Of a DNA stretch of 64,000 nucleotides, positions 57,344 to 64,000 are shown piece after piece; position 1 is the first letter of the stretch, and each line of letters begins with the position of its first letter. The translations under genes were made by a program, and so were the position numbers. This DNA is from Wurfbainia villosa (lineage: Eukaryota; Streptophyta; Magnoliopsida; Zingiberales; Zingiberaceae): the NCBI GenBank assembly GCA_025175895.1, contig CM045998.1:13873153-13937152 (forward strand). The letters are read 5' to 3'. A model generated the notes under the pieces. It searched no databases and was not told the origin of the DNA. It saw only the letters and a list, made by a program, of their open reading frames with translations.

Positions 57344-59153
57344 AATTTTGTAATGATAATCGGATATTATAATTTAATTCTTTAAAATGTCATCCATAAT
57401 TTATTCAGTGTATGTAATGTTACATTCAGATAAAATCTCGATGAGCATGTTGGTGGGTAGTGATTAGTCCTCTCACATGGACAATCATCTCTATTTGTTA
57501 TGTACGAATAAGGGTAAGACCATTACTTATAGGATAACTTTGGAAGCTATATGTATAGAGATACATACCTATAAGCTGGGGTCGTCTTGATATTTGTATC
57601 AAGATAAGATTATTTGAGAATAATGATCGAAGTAAATGCTACTACCATTTAGTATACCTGTTTGGAGCCAGATTATAATTCATATGTTAATTCAGGATTA
57701 AACATTTGGAATGTCTAGAGCAAAATCTGTGCGATATTGAGGAAAACATGCACTCTTTATTAGTAAAGAGAATAATATCGTAGTATGTGATTCATATCAC
57801 ATGTGCTAAAGTGACAATAAGGGTAGTTGGAGAATGAATCCTTGCTTCTCTACTATGTGAGCCCTTTGAGATTATATGTTAATCTCAACATTTACCCTTT
57901 GTGACTATTTAGGCGTGTACTTAAAATTTTAATCAGGGTCTGCTACTTTAGCATGTAAACCTATTGACTATGGATGATTCGGTCTATGGAACATGACTAG
58001 GAAAACGACTGATTAAAATTAATAGATTCATACTAAAATGGAAAATTAAATAGATTTACATCTTATGAGAATTATTCAGTACTGGTCGATTCATTTCTGT
58101 TGTGTATGGAAATGATTGTGAATATTGAGAATATTGAACATGCTCTTGACATAATGGTCATTATGAGAGATTAAAGATGTTCATATTGGTGTAAATGAAG
58201 ATTATTTAATCTGGGTAAATAACAAGATATGGATGAATCCATGTAAACGGTTTTGTACCATATGGAAAACGGCTGTGTGTCACCTGGAGGATGGTTGTGT
58301 GCCATTAGATGAATGACTATGTGTGTCATTCAGAGAATGGTTATGTACCATTTGGAGAGCGGCTAAGTTAGGCATAATAATTTTTCTTAGCATTAATCGC
58401 TCTATGAGTAGCTATGTAAGGTGTAACAATTTTTTTAGTATTGGATTGCTTAGTGTGCTTGCTATCGCACGAACCATTTTCCTATGTATGAATTGATTGT
58501 TCTATTAGTTTTTTTGACTAATAATCTCTGTTCTATTGGTCTTTTGGGACTATGGACTCTAGATGTATTTTAGTCCATGTGACTAAATACTTCTATTAGT
58601 CTATGTGACTATTGACTCCGGCTCTATTTAGACTATGTGGCTAAATACCTCTTATCGGTCTATGTGACCATTTGCCTATGTGGCATATCTTGGACGAGTG
58701 AGAGATGTATGACGTGGAAGCGATTCGCACACATTCTTGTGATCGCGTGCATGACTCCATGCCATCCACTGTGTCCAAGTCCCTATATAGGGGGATGGGA
58801 TAAGAGGAGAAAAAAAGTGGGTGATTTTGTTGTGTGTGCGAAGCGCTGTCGGAGTGAGAAGGAAGCGTGAAACGCCGTCAGGCTGTCGGAGTAAACAGTG
58901 AGTTCCGAGAATGCCAAGGCATGGGTGGAATTTGGCTCGTGGAAGAGGAGAATCTTTTCGATTTAAACGATCATGATCATTTCTCAGACAGTGAGTGGAG
59001 ATTGTCGTCCTATAGATCCGAGGTCATCATCCTAACGATTCAGGAAGTGCGAAGTTTCTGACGAAACAATGTAAGTTTCATTTATAGTCTTCAATTATTT
59101 TTCAGCATTCAAATATATTCAAATTCGTGTAAGCAGATGCAGTAATACCAACA
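57344..59153 (+). repeat. Probable 3' LTR/3' end of element G with internal short repeats
   Basis: No gene. A TGTTGG start candidate lies at 57448 and a CCAACA end candidate at about 59148-59153, but without a second copy neither is proven. CCTATATAGGGGGATGG near 58782 looks like a TATA box with leader after it. Degenerate repeats occur at 58250-58380 (GGnTGTGTnCCATT-type) and 58500-58680 (TATTAGTCTATGTGACTAAATAC-type). Confidence 0.45.
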
Positions 59154-59159
59154 ATATGA

Positions 59160-59330
59160 ATATTTAGGGAGAGAATCTAACACAAGCTCTAAATACCATA
59201 TATGAATGAACCAATTCACTAATTGATATGCTGGAATTAAGTAAGGTCACATAGTCAGAACAAGTCAATATTCAAGTTGCGTAGAAGTCAAAGTCAAATT
59301 GAGTCCGAGTTAATTCAAACTCTTATGAGA
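59160..59330. other. Intergenic, nothing recognised
   Basis: AT-rich sequence with no open frame or repeat that I can support. Confidence 0.4.
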
Positions 59331-60110
59331 CATACTTGAGTTCACTCGAATCAAATCTGGATTCAACTCGACAGTTATTCAAATTGACGAGTAAATGAAA
59401 GGACTCGATATTAAGAGGTGCGTCTCTCATGCGAAAGGACTTGACATTAAAAGGTGTGTCTCTCATGCCAAAGGACTTGACCCCAAAAAAGGTACATCTC
59501 TCCATACCACAAAGGTATGCCATTTGATCTTCAACTAGTGTTGTACCCTTTGATCTTATCTTCTTATATAAAGGTAAAGGGAAGAAGAAGAGAGAATCAA
59601 ATAATCTTTTCAAAATCTACTCACCCTATTTTCTCTATACTTTCTCCTATTTCTGATTTGAGCATATGAGGGATCACGCTGAGGTCCCCCTCAGTCCCCT
59701 TCTCATATATTTTCAAGTCCTTTCAAATCTGGAGTACTAATTGACATTTAGACGACCAATCTGAAGAAGGTTGACTTCTCAAAGGCTAACTTACGAACTA
59801 TCGATCTCTAGAAATCTCGTCGATGCTCGATCTCTCAAAAACCCATTGATGTCCTACCTCGCGAGGTCCTGTGTAAGTTCAATCTCTCGAGGTCTCGTAT
59901 ACGTTCAATCTCTCGAAGCTCAGACGACGACCGATCTCCTGAGGTCCAATTGCAGTTCAACCTAATAAAGATTTGTAGAAGAATGTCGATCTAACAAAAT
60001 TGATGCATCAAAGATCGATTTAATTCGTATTTAGTCGGTCGAAAATACTCGATCGTGAGTACTCTACTGAGTCATCTTATTCACTGATCTCAGATCGGAT
60101 CACTAATAAA
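59331..60110 (+). repeat. LTR-like relic with 37-bp tandem repeats
   Basis: A unit of about 37 bp (AAAGGACTTGACATTAAAAGG + TGTGTCTCTCATGCC) occurs three times at 59397-59510. A TATA box (TTATATAAAGG) follows at about 59563, then a purine-rich leader and a tract (CTGATTTGAGCATATGAGGG) resembling the U5 of many plant Gypsy LTRs. Multiple TCTCGAGGTC-type strings follow at 59800-59960. No partner LTR or duplication is seen, so a solo LTR or decayed end is the best guess. Confidence 0.4.
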
Positions 60111-61957
60111 TAATTCTAAATTCTCTTTAGTCTCTTATTATAATTAATGATGATCTATCCAATAATCTAATAAAATTGCATTGTGTCGTAACTTAAACAA
60201 ATAAGTGAAAATATGTATATAATTAAGCATTGTAGCAAAGTTCAATACCTAATCTCTTTCGTCTCCATGGAAGGATCTTGTGGTTAGCATGACAGTAGAG
60301 TTGCACCAATGAGCAAGGATAAATCTTTAAATATTGCAAGTCTTTCGGAGTATCTAATCTCCTGTCGTACTAGCTCTGGATTGAATAATATGCTATCCAT
60401 AATTTATCTCCTTTATATTAACTATGAAATCAATTGACGAGAACACTAAGAGAGAGAATAAATTGTCTTTTACATCAAAACCTAATCCCTTCCCTCTCTT
60501 TCTCTACTTCCTTATTAACCAGCTGTTCCTCTATGAGCACACTTTGTCTCGTAGCTAGCACCTCAACGAAGGACAAGACAGAGACAGTCTCCTAATCAAT
60601 GTCCCTTTTACGTGCATGCGTCGAGTAATATTGCAGATCGAGTTGAAGTGCCACTGCACCTAACTATTAACTTCTCCTCTTTCTATGTATATCCTCATAT
60701 TTAAACCATTTACACTAGCAGGGGAACTTGTACCTTGAGAACTTTTCACCCAATGCCTCCTCCTTTAGGCCAATTCTCTGTCGTAAACCCTCAAGGGAAA
60801 GTATTTCCTGACAACCTTCTTAAATTCTCCTGTTGCTGTGCATGTGTATTAAGGCTAAAATTATATATATAATCTCACTAGCTTAAGGTTTATATATATG
60901 ATGATAATATGCATGTCCAGGAAAAGGAACGAAGGTGCAGCGGATAAATCAGTAAGGTTTATTATACATCGAGGTGTTGTTCTTGGATTTGGAGCCTTGG
61001 GAAGTTGAAATAAAAGAAGCAAACAGAGAGTTTATGAAGAAGAGGCATCAGAGTCATGCAGTGGAGTATTAATGCTGCAGAAAAGAGAATCCGTTGTACT
61101 GATCGATCATATATATTGAGGAATTAATTTGAGCTGGACACTCGAACAGGAGTCAGATTTATGTTTGGCTTTTTTTGCTACTGCTGGAATGTGCCAGTCA
61201 GTGAGCTCACAGGCTTGAAGAAAAGGAATAGATTAAAAAAATAAGAATAAAAAAAGCTCTTTCATCATCGATCGGTTCCCATGCATGGGTAATTATTCTT
61301 CTGCATATATCATATTTATAAAAGAATTATGAAAGTTGCATGCATTCAGTTAATTTAGCTGGAAAAGCTATGTAATGTAAATATATATAATATATGTAAT
61401 GGAAATATCTGACTGCGAAAATAATGATCGAGTTCAGTTTTAGTTTAAGGAGTTGATCATGAACATTCTTTGCCAGTCTTTTCTAAGATACAATGCTGCT
61501 TAATTTGTAACTAAGAGAGTATAAGCAGATATAACTTTGTAAAGAAAAGGAGACATAATTCTTCCTACTAAACTATTGCGCCAATTATATATGAAGATGT
61601 ATCAAATACTGCAGAAAAAAATGAGTGAGGGGAAAAAATTGTGGAGAATTAGGAGCTCTACAGTATTTAATTTGGTCCGTCCTTTTTAGCGTTAAGTTTA
61701 ATGATTCTCGAGTACAATTGATTGGTGGTCTTGCTTTCGAAGCTTAATTTCTTGAGGTAAATATAACAGTGCAGAAAAATCCTTGATTCTGAAACATAAT
61801 TTATCCTAGAGAATATTTTCAATGAAAAAAAGACTCAGAAACAAAACGTTTGATCAGATGATTAGTTGTAGTTATGCATGTAATCAAATCATACACTTTC
61901 ACAAAACCAGGATTAAGCATTAATCATGTTTAACTTGAACTTCAACTCTGGGGGATT
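60111..61957. other. Intergenic region downstream of the zinc-finger gene
   Basis: AT-rich with TATATA runs (60860-60900, 61380-61400). No coding frame, RNA gene or transposon is recognised. The part nearest 61957 must include the 3' untranslated region of the zinc-finger gene. Confidence 0.5.
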
Positions 61958-62557
61958 TTATCCAAGCCTGAGCTCAAGATCCAACTCCTCAACAGGCAAA
62001 TGGTCCATTTGCTGCTCCAAAGCCCCGCCATTGCAAGTGGAAGCTGAAACCAAGAAATCGAAAATATGTCCTGGTTCATGACTCACTGTTCTCCTCCTCC
62101 GGTTACTGCTGACCATGATCCCCTCGGCGCCCTCATCATCCTCAATCCGTGACCTCTTTCTGTCAAGTTTCTTGAAATTCCACTCCAGTCCTTCTCCCCG
62201 GAGATGCAGCACTTCAGAGACATGGATATCAAGACGAAGAAAAGGAACAAGAGAATTAGGGTAAGGGTTAGGGTGCTCGACAGCAGCAGCAGCGCTGACA
62301 CGTGTTCCCTCGCCTTCACTAGCGGTCTGTGACATAAGCCTAGCTCGGTCACGCCGGTGCACATTCATATGCCCGCCAAGTGCCTGCGCAGACGGGAACT
62401 CGCGGTGGCAGAAGCTGCAAGCATAAGATTTTGGAGGCCACACACAGCCCTCCGAGTGGGTGGCGTCTTCAGCCAAGGCCTTCTCCTCCCAAGATGGTGC
62501 CGAGCACTCGTAATATGTCGCGATCGGATAACCGGAGAGCTCGGCCATTGTCCACAT
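61958..62557 (-). CDS. C2H2 zinc-finger transcriptional repressor, SUPERMAN/RBE family
   Basis: 199 residues, single exon, ATG at 62557-62555 (a second Met is at residue 4). One plant finger: C47, C50, H63, H67 with QALGGH at 58-63, followed by MNVHRRDRARL, the signature of the SUPERMAN/RABBIT EARS/ZFP10-11 group. Basic stretches at 129-137 (KKLDRKRSR) and 153-156 (RRRR) can serve nuclear import. The C-terminus LDLELRLG (192-199) is an EAR motif that recruits TOPLESS-type corepressors. In known members this family represses cell division genes and sets floral organ boundaries or leaf and shoot form. Length and lack of introns fit the family. Which orthologue it is cannot be told. It is the only clearly functional host gene here. 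Confidence 0.93.
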   Translation of the reverse strand: MWTMAELSGYPIATYYECSAPSWEEKALAEDATHSEGCVWPPKSYACSFCHREFPSAQALGGHMNVHRRDRARLMSQTASEGEGTRVSAAAAVEHPNPYPNSLVPFLRLDIHVSEVLHLRGEGLEWNFKKLDRKRSRIEDDEGAEGIMVSSNRRRRTVSHEPGHIFDFLVSASTCNGGALEQQMDHLPVEELDLELRLG

Positions 62558-62654
62558 GCTGCTTGTTTGTGGATTGTGGACGAGGAGGAAGAAGAGAATC
62601 GAGGATGGTTAGACAGAATGGGGAAGTATAGGAAGAGATGCAGCAAAGCATGGG

Positions 62655-62668
62655 CTATATATTATCTG
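62655..62668 (-). promoter_or_regulatory. TATA box of the zinc-finger gene
   Basis: The minus strand reads GATAATATATAGCCC about 100 nt upstream of the ATG. It is followed by a pyrimidine-rich leader (CATCTCTTCCTATACTTCCCC). Spacing gives a 5' leader of about 70 nt. Confidence 0.65.
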
Positions 62669-64000
62669 TCAAACCGCCAATAATACTAGTCTTGCAACAA
62701 TATTAGAAGTCTAAAAATAATAATTAATGGCTTTATATATTTATATCTAATTAACCATCCATCAATATTCATTTCTACCATTGAATCGACTCAAGAGTAT
62801 AGTACTGTGATTGAATGTGAATTTTACTTCAACTAAACCGAACCAAACTGAATAATTTTGATTCAATTTCAATTCAGCTTTCCTGTTATTTTAGTTTAGT
62901 TCAGTTTAAATTGAATGAATATAATGGACCATATATCAATCTAAAACAGACGATTTTTGTTGATGTAGAACTCTAACAAACCCCTTTTATGCTAGATATA
63001 TCTCCATGATCTCCTCTCTTCCCTCATTCCCTCATTCCCTCACACAGAGAGAAACAATGACCTTGAAGGAGAATTTGGAAGACAAAGATGCATGATAGTT
63101 TAAATGATGCTTTCTTTTACTGTATTCATTTTATTTCGATGCATTTTAAAGTGGTTTTTTGAACTTATTAAATTGTGTGCGACAGGCGCCATATATGTAT
63201 TAGTTTCCTGTGTTGCATTTGTGTCGTCGTCGAGTAAAAGAAAGCATGATTTTTTAAACAGGGTTTAATTTTAAATCAAGAGAATATAGGAGAGATTTTA
63301 TTGGATTTTTCTGAAAGAAAATATACAAAGTTTTGATCAGTAGAAGTTATCAAGTGGATCCAGGGAGATGTCGAGTTTAATTATTTTAGAAAATATAATT
63401 ATGTTTACATTTACGTCATCTGGTTTTGGTTAAATTCCTCGAGGAACCACCCAATCCTGTTGGCTCGTCTACCATTTGTAGTGTGAGCAATATCACTTTC
63501 CAAGTGATATTTGATGGAAAAATAAATCTAAAGCATGCATTCTAAAAATTAAAAACAAAAATACAAAATAGAGTTTAGCAAAGGATCTATTTTTTTTTAG
63601 TTTTACGGTAAATATACGAAGTCTCCGGAAATTCTATATATATATGGAGAAGCGAAGGATAAATCTTTCATAAAGTGTTGGAGTGATGACAGTGAAACTT
63701 TTCTTATTGATAAGAAGTATGGAAATTTGTCAGAATTTCTATTGGAATCACACCCTATTTACATATTGCGTCGAATCTGTTATTAATACATCATTAATTA
63801 ATAATGAATTTAGGTTAACAAATTCTACATACAAATATCTCTGTCTGATAATTCAAATCCATGAAATATTTAATTAGATCACTTTAGATCCATTATAATA
63901 CAATTGGATATATTATGAAAATAACATGTAAAATTGGATATGTTATGAAAATAACATGCAAATTCACCGAGAAATTAAATCCAACAATATTATTTTCATA
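62669..64000. other. Upstream intergenic region, no gene seen
   Basis: AT-rich. Short simple repeats include CCCTCATTCCCTCATTCCCTC (63023-63043). A near-exact 25-bp direct repeat (GGATATATTATGAAAATAACATG type) lies at 63906-63960. The region holds the distal promoter of the zinc-finger gene; no element is assigned. Confidence 0.45.

Larger units (their letters stand above)
42768..59153 (+). mobile_element. Old Copia element G, truncated at left, split by Gypsy H
   Basis: Plus-strand gag, integrase and RT at 42768-45667, RNase H at 56630-57343, then a probable 3' LTR to about 59153. E abuts gag on the left, so the 5' LTR and first half of gag are missing here. Stops are frequent. It is the outermost and oldest identified element. 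Confidence 0.75.

Noticed and set aside
62255..62280. Telomere-like TTAGGGTAAGGGTTAGGG string
   Set aside because: It lies inside the zinc-finger gene, where the minus strand encodes HPNPYPNS. It is only about three imperfect units and is explained by coding sequence.

Overview
This window is plant nuclear DNA. It has spliced plant-type genes, LTR retrotransposons primed by initiator-Met tRNA, a hAT transposon and a SUPERMAN-type zinc-finger gene with a C-terminal EAR motif. An angiosperm is certain; a monocot with a repeat-rich genome is my guess. Species cannot be told from the sequence. About 58 of 64 kb is transposon, most of it inserted inside other transposons. Only the last ~5 kb looks like ordinary low-copy gene space.

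Layout. (1) 1-1059, minus: a fragment of a plant transposon-type gene, with a tiny first coding exon and one in-frame stop, running off the left edge. (2) 1340-5782, minus: Copia element F, an intact gag with no pol and a rearranged tandem LTR. (3) 5783-8064 and 39104-42767, minus: degraded Copia element E. (4) Inside E, 8065-39103, minus: Copia element A, TSD GCTGA. (5) Inside A: Copia element D (9470-18015, plus, TSD ATTTC) sits in its left LTR, and hAT transposon T (22030-36013, 8-bp TSD CTTGTACT) sits in its gag. (6) Inside T: Copia element B (22764-30753, minus, TSD CGGAG). (7) 42768-45667 and 56625 to about 59150, plus: old Copia element G, abutted by E on the left and split by Gypsy chromovirus H (45668-56624, minus, TSD ACAAA). 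(8) 59160-64000: intergenic DNA with an LTR-like relic, then a single-finger C2H2 repressor gene at 61958-62557 (minus).

The order of events reads from the junctions: G, then E next to or into G, then A into E, then T into A, then B into T, which is five levels. D, F and H are side insertions. Five target-site duplications can be read exactly.

The most interesting content is hAT element T. Its transposase gene is open across two inferred introns. Between that gene and the far terminus it carries intron-containing pieces of at least two unrelated host genes: a CDPK-related kinase (CRK type) and a gamma-glutamyl hydrolase, plus open frames I could not name. A second theme is a palindrome-rich island (CAGTCGACTG and CGATCG) in the LTRs of several Copia families. 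It differs sharply between the two LTRs of one element while the flanking LTR sequence barely differs.
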